56,038 nt of DNA. It comes from Gnetum montanum. Taxonomy: Eukaryota > Streptophyta > Gnetopsida > Gnetales > Gnetaceae. The stretch covers positions 518,700 to 574,737 of the forward strand of contig MNCI01035040.1 in the NCBI GenBank assembly GCA_015680685.1, written 5' to 3'. The stretch's first letter is position 1, and every line of letters starts with the position of its first letter. The translations under genes were made by a program, and so were the position numbers. A model generated the notes under the pieces. It made no database searches, was not told the origin of the DNA, and saw only the letters and a program-made list of their open reading frames with translations. Positions 20,375 through 31,656 of the stretch are shown one piece after another.

Positions 20375-22260
20375 ATGGCTCATGGTAGAAAAGCATGCGG
20401 TCAGTTACATGGGTCTTCAAAAAGGAAGTATGATGATTATACCCCATCACCAACTTCCTTAGCACATGCAAAGTGGCACACTATCACTATTACCACCACC
20501 ATTATTATGACCAAGAAGTAATCATAAAAATCCTTATGGTGAAGCCTCTAGACCAATATCAAAGGCTAAGACTCAAAAGTTGAAATTACATTCTATGATG
20601 ATCATCCATTATGAAGCTATGGTTAATAAAACAAGATACTTGGATCTACTATTTTCAAAAGAAGAATATGTTAGATATCTAGCCCTGAGGATCAATATTT
20701 AATATCACTTCTATAATCTAACATTGGCTATAAACTAGAGAGATCAAATCTAACACCATTCATGAAATTTAATGTGTTGAAGGACATTGCTATGATTGAC
20801 AATTTTGTAAGGACCTACAATAATAGTTGATATATTTATCAAGTTTTAAAGACCGAGAGATTCTCCAAAATTCAAAAGAGATTCCTGCATTCTATTTTTA
20901 GATGGTTAAACAAATTTTCTATTGAATGAAGTAATGTTCTCCAGGGATTAGTTGTTAGAATGCTTTGTCAATGAGGATGAATTAGGAAGGACCTACATTG
21001 TTACCACTACAAAAATCCTAATTTAAGAAAGAAACTCATATTCTAGTTTGGATGATATTATTGCCTGCTGGGTAGCTATGAAGGATAGAAAAAAATGTAA
21101 TCTCTTGACCTCTATTACATCTACTATGTCTACTATGCACCACAATGAACAAGGGAAGTCATGTGAATTGATTGTCTATTTTAACTATAGAAATAAAGTG
21201 ACAAGTACTATCATAGTGTAATATATTTAGCTCTCATTTTTTCTATGGAAACCTCTCACCAACATTTATCAAATTTTTTAATAACACTAATATTATGAAT
21301 ATTACCATGTTGTTGAAAAGTAAGAAAATAGAGTTAGTTTCATTGTTATTTTTTGAACTATTCTGAAGGTCAAATTAGACTACAGTGGAGCTCCAACAAT
21401 AAAGTAGTGTGCTAATGTCTAGTCTAAGGAATGGAGCAAAATTAAGTGTAACTAATTAACTCCATTTATGATCGGTGATGCAACACTGTAGCTTTAAAAA
21501 TAAAGTTATGCATTAGAAAACCATCATCAATTTCTTCAATGCATCAACAAGGAAGAGCCCTGTGGAGGAAACCTTATATAATAAAACTACATGAAAACAT
21601 TCTAGGAATTTGAATTCAGATGACTTTCCCTCAGTAATCAAAGGCATGATTAGTAAAGACCTCAACAAGCTCTATAAAATTAACTCCATTGTAGTTAATA
21701 ATGATTTATTATATGACTTAATGGTTACGAATGACACTATAGTGGGAGATTATTCTAGAGAAGAAGCATATAGTAAAATTTTGAGGAACATTAAAATATT
21801 TTTAGTGCTACTTTAACATAAAATAAGATGTTAAATAAACATTTACCATTTTATTATTAAGAAAAGGAGAAATATGTAAAATATTAATATTTACTTATTA
21901 AAAAAAAGAAGAAATATGCTAGAGCTTTCATAAAATTGAAAGGAGAGATTAAAGGTGTACTAAAGTTTACAAAAGGAAATTACAAGAATTAGCTGCACTA
22001 AAACAAGCATGGAACACCATGGATTCTAGTACAGAGATGGAGCTTGCAAGCAGAGTAGAGGAATCGATGGTGAGAACTATAGAGTTAAAGGACAATAAAT
22101 TCACAATGTAAAATAAGATGTTTAAATTCCAAGAGAAATTTGACTCCTTGCAGGACAATGTAAAAGATCTCACCAAACAGAATAATGAGTTATCAAAAAC
22201 TTTTGATGCAAAACAAAGAAAACTAGATGCCATGGTGAGAGATCAACAAGAATAGGTTAT
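20375..22260 (+). pseudogene. Element B unknown ORF, 5' part
   Basis: Starts MAHGRKACGQLHGSSKRKYDD, a basic Ser/Gly-rich N-terminus similar in style to retroelement aORFs. Around 20740-20920 it reads LTPFMKFNVLKDIAMIDNFVR and an FLHSIFRWLN block. Around 21960-22250 it is a heptad coiled coil (LQELAALKQAW, LQDNVKDLTKQNNELSK). Many stops and frame changes. The reading resumes after E3 at 36548. I do not recognise the family; a domain of the plant-transposon type is possible but unproven. Confidence 0.45.
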
Positions 22261-22357
22261 GAATGAAAATTTTATAACTCACTACAAAGTATTATTATAA
22301 TCTTTCTCAATAAAGGTTCTAAGCTTTAACCTATTACCATCATGATGCTACCATTGC

Positions 22358-23311
22358 TGATGAGCATCAAAGTGTCGCATCGATGGGTCCTCATTAACGC
22401 AGCCTCATTAATAGGCCCCCATTGACAAGGCCCCATTTACATGGTGTTTCCCTGTTGACAAGGCTGCATCAACGTAGCATTTGCTACATCTACGAGGCCT
22501 TGTCAACACAATCCTATAGCAAAAACTATAAATATGAACTCTCATCCATGTTTATGAACATCAAGTCATAGTAGTAGCTAAACTCTTGTAGTTTTTACAT
22601 TCACAAGCTAGAATATTTTCCTGAGTGCTTGCAGCAGGAGTCATTGAGTGTATGGATATTTATTCAAGCACTATTGTATCTAAGGACAACAGTGTGTGCA
22701 GCAATAAAGACAAGCATCTTAATAAACCTTGCAACATTCTGGATAGTTTAAATGTTTTATTCGTGCATTTAATGTTTTTAGTTATTTATTCAATGTTCAT
22801 CAGTAATTAAGCTTATTAACTGATTAAGCAAGATAAGCTAAATAGATTAAACACATAAGTATGATCTCTTTGAGCATAAACACATATTCACTTGGTAATC
22901 CCAGCAATGTTATTACTTGGTGCACTTAGTAGTGTAGTGCTTAGTATCCCAACATTAGATACATGGGTTCAGGACGTGTATAGAAAGTGGGATCGGATGC
23001 TTATGTTAGGACTAGTAGAGATTAGTTAAATAGTCAAATTAAATTAGTTCTCATTTTACTTCATCTCTCTCTTTCAGTATCAAAACCATAAAACATAAAA
23101 TGAAAAAAATCATATGCCTCATTTACACTTAACCGTACCTTTGTACTTCCCAAGTGTAATTGGGAAGACAACAAACAACCATTAGGGCAAGGTTCACTTC
23201 CTAGAAGACTCGTGTACTAGAAACTAAAGAGTTTGTAAAATTCAATCAGATCACACATGAACGCTTCGTGATTTGTATGGTTGGACATAGGGGTACCTCG
23301 ACCGCTCATCA
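22358..23311 (+). repeat. 5' LTR of E3 (LTR5)
   Basis: TGATGAGCATC start, CGCTCATCA end. U3 is a run of CCTCATT/GACAAGGCC/CATCAACG/CGAGGCC motifs (22380-22515), then TATA box CTATAAATATG (22528), and the leader ATGTTTATGAACATCAAGTC shared exactly with LTR7. The polyadenylation-like AATAAAGACAAG is near 22706. 954 bp. Confidence 0.9.
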
Positions 23312-23330
23312 TTGGTGCCATTGTTGGGGA
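23312..23330 (+). promoter_or_regulatory. Primer-binding site of E3 (tRNA-Asp)
   Basis: TTGGTGCCATTGTTGGGGA directly follows the LTR. Against the complement of the plant tRNA-Asp 3' end it differs at four positions, all transitions. It supports placement in the Athila/Tat clade. Confidence 0.75.
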
Positions 23331-23460
23331 CTCTCTTTTGTTAAAACATGCACTATCTATGCTTAGTGAATATTATTAATATTGTTGGATAGACCCAAAG
23401 GTTGACATCATTCTTAATTATATAATCACAAAGTATACTGATATTTTATTTGTTTGCAAA

Positions 23461-25260
23461 ATGTCTTCTTCTTCTTGCAGGCGTGACAATATTAAACCAT
23501 CAACCCCTCAGGAGTGCAAAGTGATATATACTCATCTAGATGAGTATGTGCTTGATTCCACCTTCATCCTACTTTAGTATGAGCAACTGCGATGGACTGA
23601 TATGGAAAGCAACATTGTAATGCCTCCTAATTGATCTGTGCTCATGATGTTGCTTCAAACTCTTAAGAAGCTAGGAATCCATGATCTTCAAGAAAAGTAT
23701 GTTGTGCATGACTATGACTACTGGGACTACCATCCCACTAAAACACAATACATGCAAGATCGACATTAAGAGAAGCATCATAAACTTGTGAAGGGGAAAT
23801 AGTTCACTAATCACTTATTCTTATTGAACCAAGATGACAACAAGGATCCTCCCTCAAGGGGCTCTCAACATGAGAATTCTCCATTTCTTATTACTAGTGA
23901 TGAGGGTATAGCCCTAAATCTATGATCCACAATTAACAATCTAGGTTCAAGAAAAGATGGCGGTCAGGGTAGGGGATCAGATAAGCATCAAGATAATAGG
24001 AAAACTGATGAACACGACCATGAAAACCAAAGGGGAATTGGTAGACACCATGGTGGTGGTAGTCCTCCTCCCTCTTTGTCCTCTTCATCTAAATCTCTTT
24101 CTTCTTCTTCTTCTTCTTCTAGTTCTAAAAGACATTGCAAAAGGAACAACCATGATGGAGGTGAGTAACGGGGCAATAATACCAATTGCCATGCCCACAA
24201 TAATCAAATGGATAACAAAGGACATCAACAACAACAACAAAATAATGATGATGATGAGCCTTTGTTGGCAACTCAAAGTATGCTTAACACTACAGAGGCA
24301 GTCAAGATTTCAACTAGGCATGTGAAAGATAGTTGGATCAAGCACTTAGACATGAACAATATCCCAAGATTTGAGGGGGGCTATAACTCAAATCTACAAA
24401 ACCATCTACAAGACTTTCACAATGCCTGCACCTTACAAAACATTGAAAATGATTGGCAAAAACTCAAACTCTTCCTTAGGACACTCATCAAGGAAGCAAA
24501 AAGCTAGTACCAATCCTTGGAGCCAGAATCTATCCGTCAATGGAGTACAATGCTCAAGCTATTCAATCATAAATACCAGATGTTCTCCAAAGTGTCCAAT
24601 CAAAGAAGGTAAATCCAAGGTTGAACAAAAGGAACACATGAGCCCTTGGATGCCACCATGGTAGATAATATTCTCTTTTACACCAATGCCCTGGCCATGA
24701 TTATTCTCAAAGGAAACAACTTTGCCACATCATAAATGGGCTCAGATCAAAAACCAAAAGAACTCTTTGAGTCTATGCCCAAGGCACATTGTCTAAACTA
24801 AGAGCTCATCATATACAAAGGCTAATAGAGTAGGTTGTAAAAGAAGAAGGTGAGTTGCAAAAAAGGGAAAGTGCAAAAGAATATAATAGGGACCCTTCTA
24901 TAAGAAAAAGGGAGGTTCAATTTTGTCACAAGGAGGAGTCACCACTCAACAAAGTTATGAACAAGAAAACCTTGCCCATCCAAAAATCTATTTTTGGTAT
25001 TTCAACAAAGGTTGATAAATTATGGGATTCTTTGGATGAAAAATTCCAAACTACTAAGAAGATTGCTGAAGAATCCAAAGAGCAGAATAGTGATCATGAC
25101 CACAAGACGTGGAAAGAAGCTGATGTGCCTACCAGAGAGGGAAGGGCAAAGCTGCTGCCGTAGAAGAAGTTGTGAAGACAAACTTTGATGAGGATGTTGG
25201 GTGTGACATCTATCAATATTAACATCCTAAGGTATGTTTACATGTGATGTCATACTTACA
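23461..25260 (+). pseudogene. gag of E3, several stops and frameshifts
   Basis: MSSSSCRRD start. N-terminal blocks (THLDEYVLDSTFILL, KYVVHDYD, YHPTKTQYMQD) match E1b. A poly-Ser tract is encoded by a TCT/TTC microsatellite at 24098-24122, and a Gln/Asn/Asp-rich linker at 24200-24260. The gag core follows from about 24345 (MNNIPRFEGGYNSNLQNHLQ, DFHNACTLQNIENDWQKLKLF). The charged segment continues to about 25190. A knuckle-like C..Y...HP...C is at about 25201-25236. The C-terminal Tyr/Pro-rich region is broken. Confidence 0.75.
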
Positions 25261-25960
25261 AGAGTTTGGGATGTATGTGTTAAATCCTTGACTAGCATGA
25301 AGACAAGCACCCGGACGATTACCTTATACTCAAGGCAATCCAAGGTAGTTCCACCAGCAACAACAAGCTTACTATGCAAGTGAACCTCCACCACAATCAT
25401 ATGAATAATATCAACAGTGGCATCAATCATAGTCATGGGAAATTCCACTTCCAAGATAGCAATATCCTTATAAACAACCAACTTCATATGGGTACTATGT
25501 TTAGCAACTTGTTTCTACACAAAGTTCTATTAGCCATGCCTCATTCCAACATCACTATTATCCTTTTTGAGTATCATCGAACTCATTCACCATCTACTCA
25601 AGGGAAGCACCCATATCCATACTGACCTCCACATCCATCTATACACATCCCTCCACCATCAACCTAGTTACCTCCTGCTTTGTCTATGCATGATGAAATT
25701 TCCCCACAACAACAACAACAAACTGCTACAAGGGCTATACACTCACAACTGGCCTTCCAGCTAAGTGGTTTAGATAATTGATCCAAGAAACAACCCTTTT
25801 TCTGACCCAACAATCCTCCAAAACCCTCACAACCTAATGTAGTTGGTTGTCCTATATCTCCACACGCTCATCCTCTACATCAAATACATTCAAGTGTCCT
25901 TCAAATCAAATGTTGCCTCAAATCTGAATTGTGATGTTAACTCATGTTGTCTCCAATTGG
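25261..25960 (+). pseudogene. E3 gag C-terminal low-complexity tail
   Basis: Tyr/Gln/Pro/Ser-rich frames (CAACAACAACAACAA near 25703; segments such as YQQPTSYGYYV) correspond to the tails of E2 (13600-13860) and E4 (50160-50430). They are interrupted by stops and frame changes. No fold is recognised; the tail is probably disordered. Confidence 0.45.
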
Positions 25961-26430
25961 ATCAAGGCTGGCAACCTTCCCATGAAGAGATCTAATCTAG
26001 GAAGTCCTCTCATTTACTTACAAATTTTTGGATAGGATCCATGCAAGGTGCTTCTTAATTCTAGTTCTGGTGTTAATCTCATCTCCCATGACATGTATAA
26101 GGCCTAGAACCTACCACCTCTTAAGAAGAGCAACATCTGTTTGGAATTGACAAACTATTTAATCATTATTCCTTTGGAATTAGTGGAGGACATTGTGACT
26201 ATAGTTTATGGGTGGTCCTACCTTACCAATTTTCTAGTGATCAAGGTAGAAAACTGCAAAGGTGACTTCCCCATCATTATGGGAAGGGCTTGTTTAACCT
26301 TGGTTGATGCACAAATAGGCATAAGGGATCTCTCCTTGGAAATCTTCAAGGCAAATGAATTTGGACATCTAAAGAAGAAGCATGTTCCATGCATCACGTA
26401 CAACGATAATGGGTGCAATTGCATGTAAAA
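25960..26430 (+). pseudogene. Aspartic protease of E3, catalytic Asp lost
   Basis: The frame reads CKVLLNSSSGVNLISHDMYK at about 26042-26100. Retroviral-type proteases need Asp-Ser/Thr-Gly here, and this copy has Asn (AAT, 26057-26059), a G-to-A change. Downstream LELTNYLIIIPLELVEDIVT and LTNFLVIKVENCKGDFPIIMGRACLT match the Athila-type protease pattern of a 'P.G..EDV' segment and an 'ILGRPFL' flap/helix segment. The ORF 26141-26428 is open. It lies between gag and RT in the expected order. Confidence 0.7.
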
Positions 26431-26699
26431 AATCTAGTCCATTAAGAGTACATTCATTAAAGCATGCAATCTATGTGCACATGAAATAGATATCCAAAGG
26501 TTCCTATACACAGCAACCATAAAATAGGAGGACACCTAGTGCCTCACACCTAACTTTGATAACAACACATTATGTATGGAACCTACTAAGAGCCTGACAT
26601 GTACTTACGTCGAAGGCATATATGAACTTGAGCAACTTCATCACTAACTCTTTGATGATGAAGATGATGATACCTATTGGGAAGAGTTGGTAATTCCTA

Positions 26700-27690
26700 A
26701 TAATTTCAAGAAAGAGCCCCTAGAGTTAAAACTCTACTAGCTAGCATGGAGTATGCATTTTTAAACAATGTCAAGTTAGTTATAATCAATGCAAATCTTG
26801 CTCTTGAACAAAAAGACAAGCTATTGAAGGTGGTCAACAAATGGCCAACAACCTTTGCTTGGTCATATTTCAAACTAACAGGAACTAATCCAAGGATATG
26901 CTAGCATTGTATCTACACTAACCTAGCCATGAAGCCGAGAAGGAAATCATAGAGGCGGCTAAACCCCAAGTTGAAGTAGATTCTCAAGAAGGAAATAGAA
27001 TAACTCCTAAAGGTAGGGTTCATCTATCCCATCGTGGATAGTAAGTGAGTTAGCCCACTTGTAACTGTGCCAAAGAAAGATGGCAAGTGGTGGGTCTATA
27101 TCAACTTCAGGCTATTAAAGATGGTAACATTTAAAGATCATTTTCCATTGTCATTTATGGACCAAGTATTGGATACTATCTCTGGGCATTGCTATTATAA
27201 CTTCTTGGATGTTTACAGTGGCTATAACCATATCCATATTACACTAGAGAATCAAGCCAAGACAACATTCATGAGTCCTTGGGGGACTTTTGCATATTGT
27301 AAGATGCCATTTGGTTTGTGCAACTCCCCTACAACATTTCAATGCTTAGTCCTTAGTATTTTTCAATAGCAGATTGGTAGTGGGGTAGAAGTCTTTATGG
27401 ATGACTTCTCTACCTATGGGGCTACATTTGAGCAAGCCTTGGATTGCCTTGAGTAGGTACTAAAAAGATGTGTTAAAACAAATCTTAGACTCAATTAGCA
27501 AAAAATCCATTTAATGGTCTAGCAAGGCATAGCACTGGGGCATAAAATTACTTAGGTAGGGATTGAGGTAGTCCTAGAAAAGATAAGGATCATCTAAAAA
27601 ATTACATGCCAACTAGAGATAGTCAAAGATGTCCGCTCATTCCTTGGACACACTAGCTACTATTGACAATTCATAACAAATTTCTCTATG
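26700..27690 (+). pseudogene. Reverse transcriptase of E3
   Basis: The N-terminal block LKVGFIYPIVDSKWVSPLV (27005-27062) leads to VPKKDGKWWVYINFRLL (27067-27117). The catalytic Asp of LDVYSGYNHI is near 27212, FGLCNSPTTFQ at 27310-27342, and the active-site FMDD at 27394-27405 followed by FSTYG. FMDDFS is typical of Athila. Stops interrupt from 27367 on (TAG after CAA, TAG after GAG). The thumb/connection region is recognisable to RSFLGHTSYY near 27660. Confidence 0.85.
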
Positions 27691-28190
27691 ATTACAAAGT
27701 TTTTGGTCAAGCTTATAAAAAAAGATGCTACATTTTCCTGGATCAAGGAGTGTGAACATGCATTTCAACTACTAAAGGAGAAACTTGTAGAAACTCCAAT
27801 TCTACGTGCACTAAACTGGTCTAGGTCATTTCATATAATGACATATGCATCTAATTATGCCTTAGGAGCCATGCTTACATAGTTGGATGATAAACAACGT
27901 CCATATTATATCCACTATGCAAGTCAAAGCATTGTGGATGCATAATTAAATTACATCACCACGGAAAAAGAACTAATGGCGGTGGTGTATGCTCTTGAAA
28001 AGTTTAGGCACTATGTGCTTGGCTACAAAGTATTTGTGCATACAAATCATAGTGCCATCTACTTCCTAATGAACAAGCCAATACTGAGCCCCCATATCAT
28101 ATGATGGCTTGTGATCTTGCAAGAATTTGATCTCAAAATGATAGATTGAAAAGGAACTAAGAATGTGGTCACTGACCACCTCTCTCGATT
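27690..28190 (+). pseudogene. RNase H of E3
   Basis: SWIKECEHAFQLLKEKL (27735-27785) then MTYASNYALGAML (27838-27876), where the family has Cys-Asp-Ala-Ser; the catalytic Asp position is Tyr here. Later ITTEKELMAVVYALEKFRHYVLG (27955-28023), containing the catalytic Glu, and VHTNHSAIYFL (28036-28068), where Asp of 'TDH' is Asn. Ends at VVTDHLSRL. Two catalytic Asp positions are changed, so the enzyme would be inactive even without the stops. Confidence 0.8.
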
Positions 28191-28399
28191 AAGATATAAT
28201 AACAAAGAGAAGGAGAGCCCACTCTCTGATTAATTTCTAGATGGACTTCTCTTTATAGGAGTGATAAATGACCAAGTGTTCCCTAAACCAAAATGGTATG
28301 ATGGCATCCTAACTTACCGTCTCACTCAAGAGATGTCATAAGATCTGGACTACAAAAAGACACAACAGCTTCATCACTAGGAAAAGTATTTCATGGAAA

Positions 28400-29520
28400 T
28401 CAATAGACACCTCTACAAGGTATGTGCTGATGGCCTGGTTCGTTGGTATGTCCCTGATGTACATCAATTACATGTTCTTTAAGATGCTCACGAAGGTCCT
28501 TGTGGAGGCCACTATGTAGGAAGATGCATGGCCATAAAAATCCTAATGGTAGGATACTACTGGTCTATAATCTTCAAGGATTCCCACCAATTTGTCTAAT
28601 CTTGTAAACACTGCCAAAGAGATGGTGGGATGATCGCTTGAATGGAGGATCCTCAACAATGAATTTAATCACTGAAGCCTTTTAACATATGGGGCATAGA
28701 CTTCATGGGTTCCATCACACCCATGTCTAATGGAAAGACATATATCATCATAGCAGTCAACCACTACACCAAATGGGTAGAAGCAGCAACTTTCACCAAC
28801 TTTACATCATCCACCACTACTATATTTGTATAACAAAATATTGTAAAAAGATTTGGGATATGACATACACTAATTTCTGACATTGGAACTCATTTTACAA
28901 GTGCCACCTTTGGAAAGTTGATGCAACACTTGGGGTTTGAACATAAACTAACAACACCCTATCACCCCCAAGCCAACGGTCAAGTAGAAGTCACCAATAG
29001 GAAGATTACAAAGATCTTAACAAGGACCATAAGCAAATATAGGAGAGATTAGAGCACAAAACTCAAAAATCCCCTTTGGGCCTATTGCTCAACATGCAAA
29101 CTCCCTATTAGCTACTCTCCCTATGAGCTGGTGTATAGAAAACCTTCAACACTTCCAATCCAATCTGAGCTCCATACACTTTTAACAACCTATGACTTGG
29201 ACCTTGACCTGAGCTTGGCACAAAGAGAAAGATTGATCAACCTAAATGTGCTCAATTAAAATTAATTGGTGGTCCTATCCTTGAATAAAGTACACAAGGC
29301 ATTCAACAAACAATGACATGGCCTTAGAATATGGAAAGTGAAATTTCAACCAAGAGATAAGGTTCTCTACTAGAACCCCACACATCTCTTAGAAAAAAAA
29401 GTTTCAAACATTGTAGGAGGGACCTTATATAATTGATGAAACCTTTCTTTCTAGGGCCATGACCATATACAAACCTAAGAGCCCAAATAAAAAGTAGTTG
29501 ATCAATATCCAACAACTAAA
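28400..29520 (+). pseudogene. Integrase of E3
   Basis: Zinc-binding HHCC: HEGPCGGH (28477-28500) and CKHCQRDG (28605-28628). Catalytic triad: Asp in GIDFMG (28699), Asp in LISDIGTHF (28879) and Glu in GQVEVTNR (28987), so D, D and E are all retained. YELVYRKP (29124-29147) and a degenerate C-terminal region (FQPRDKVL near 29346) follow. About ten stops (TAA, TAG, TGA) are scattered through it. It gives the classic RT-RH-IN order of Ty3/gypsy. Confidence 0.85.
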
Positions 29521-31656
29521 CCTTTTCCATGAGCCAAGACAAGCCAATGTAACAACTACCTCAACAGACGGACAACAATGCTTAATTTTTTAGATTTCCT
29601 CCTTTCATCAGTCGCGGGGGAGATGGCCATCCATGCTAATCATCCATATGGCTCCTTAGCTTTTCTATTTTTTGTTTTTCATGTTTTTGATTTTGCAAGT
29701 TATTTATTTTATACCTTTTTAATTTTCAAACTTTTTCCTATTTTTACAGCATTTTTTGTTTTACACCATCATTAGTACATTTAAACTTTTCTTGAGTATT
29801 TTATACTTTCTTATATATTTTACTATATTTGTGTGTGATTTTCATTATTTTTGCTAATAAAAGCACTTTATTACAATAGGACACAGTGGTGTTGTAGCTG
29901 TTACTAATGATGGTTTATGCTTTATGTTTTGTTTGCTAATGTCTAGTTTCTATTTTTAAATTTTTGCACTAATGGGTAAGTCATGGTTTCTTTTTCATGG
30001 AACAAGCAATGAGTCCACGACATCTACCCATTCACGAATGCTATTGTTTTTCTTATTTTGGATGTTTGAGGTCCCTTTCATTAAATCAAATTTTAATAAA
30101 TTTGTGACCTTAGTAGTTTTTGAAATTGGAAAAGATTCAAAGGTTTGCACAAGGTGTAACTTTAAGGGGACTCAATACTCTTTGTCCTCTTCTACTTACT
30201 TAGGTGCTTGAGTGGTTTCATGGACTTCTTACCATTTCGTTTCGACCAATAATAGGAAGTTAAATAAAGTCTTTGCATGGTGTGGTTCCCATCCAAAAAT
30301 CTAAAAAAAATGAAAGCAAAAAAGAAAAAAAAATGTAATGGGAATTCAAAGCACACCCCTTAAACAAATCAACGAGCTACACGCACTAATTATGGGACTA
30401 GAAAGATATGTTACCCATGCTGGAAGGTCCCCTCTAACTAAGGCACACTCTCACTTCCTACTTCTCTTTTCTTGTCTTTATGGAATGGCAGTTGTTTTGT
30501 GGGAACACTCTTGTGTCTCGAGGGGGTGGATCAATCTTGAAGTGGCAATGCAAAGTCACTAAAAGAGGTTGGTTTTGTTTTGGACTAATGATGGATCTTC
30601 TCAAGTCATTCTTAAACATAAACTCCACAAGGGACTTCTTATGACCTTACTTTGGAATTCCATTCCACCTTCTCCATCATCCATCTATGCTAACTATAAC
30701 TTACCTCACTATTGAAGTCCATCTTCTTGACTCTATGTCTTGGTTTGACATATTTGAATTCTTAGATAGAATCTTCCAAGTTTTGGTCCTTAACTCCATC
30801 AACCATTAATCACCTATGGGGCCCGTGGACTCCTTAGCTTGAGGTTATGCAAGGGCAAAAAAAGCATGTGCCTGCTATGAGGAGGACACACTTGCATATC
30901 TCTTGGTTGGGTTTGTTAACTATCTTATCCTTAAATATTCTTGTGATCAAAATCTTTTATACACCCATCTTCTACATCAAAGCATGTGTTCCTTTACATA
31001 TTTTGTTTAATACACACATTCTCCATCAAATTTTTTAATTTTTGAGCTTTTAAAGACCATCTTCAATGATTTCATCATATTCTTGGCTTTTTTGGGATTC
31101 CATGGACCCCAAATTCATTGAAAAATTCCTTATATTTTTCAAGATATTCAAATTTCAAATTTTTGCCTATAGGCTTCATATATAAGGCCCTATCAATGTG
31201 GTTGGAAAATTCTATATATATGCACAACCCCACCTAGAATTTTTACATTTTCTCATAAATACCAAGGGATTTTTTCAAATTTTCAAAGCCCAGAACCTTT
31301 TATAACGCATTACTTCCTAACTGTTTATCCAAATCACTCTGTTCTTTGACCTTATAGCTACCAGAGGTAAGCTCTTCGTCATGGGTGCCACAAATGTGCC
31401 ATTTTTTATGGAAAAATTTTCACGATTTTTCTAACTCCCACATAGGTTTAACTAAAAATCAACTATTAAACACTAAATCGCAAGAGTTAAACCTTTCTAA
31501 TAATCCCTAGTGACATCTACAATAAATAATTAATAAAATAATCAATCTTTCATGGTCCAACCGTAGCCAAAGTGTAACTAGCTAACGAGAGAAGGTATTC
31601 AAAAATTTAAAGTTACACATTATATCTACTAATCCATGGATGTGTTATGACCATAG
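29521..31656 (+). other. E3 spacer between integrase and aORF
   Basis: Non-coding. Contains a polypurine-like TCAGTCGCGGGGGAGATGG (29608-29626), a T-rich stretch (29650-29850) parallel to those in E2 and E4, and a copy of the GGAAAGACATG-type block (30395-30430, AGAAAGATATGTTACCCATG). A simple A-rich run lies at 30301-30333. The last 30 bases contain the predicted branch point and acceptor. Nothing else is recognised. Confidence 0.6.
31627..31656 (+). promoter_or_regulatory. Predicted branch point and 3' splice site before E3 aORF
   Basis: TACTAAT (31627-31633) lies 24 nt before GACCATAG|ATGG; the AG is at 31655-31656 and the ATG at 31657. It is equivalent to the E1 and E4 signals. The E3 leader has no clear GTAAGT near gag (only GTATAC), so the donor may be lost in this copy. 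Confidence 0.45.

Noticed and set aside
23957-24276. Leu-rich or Ile-rich open frames near the TCT repeat
   Set aside because: Alternative frames of the poly-Ser/poly-Gln linker of E3 gag, driven by microsatellites.
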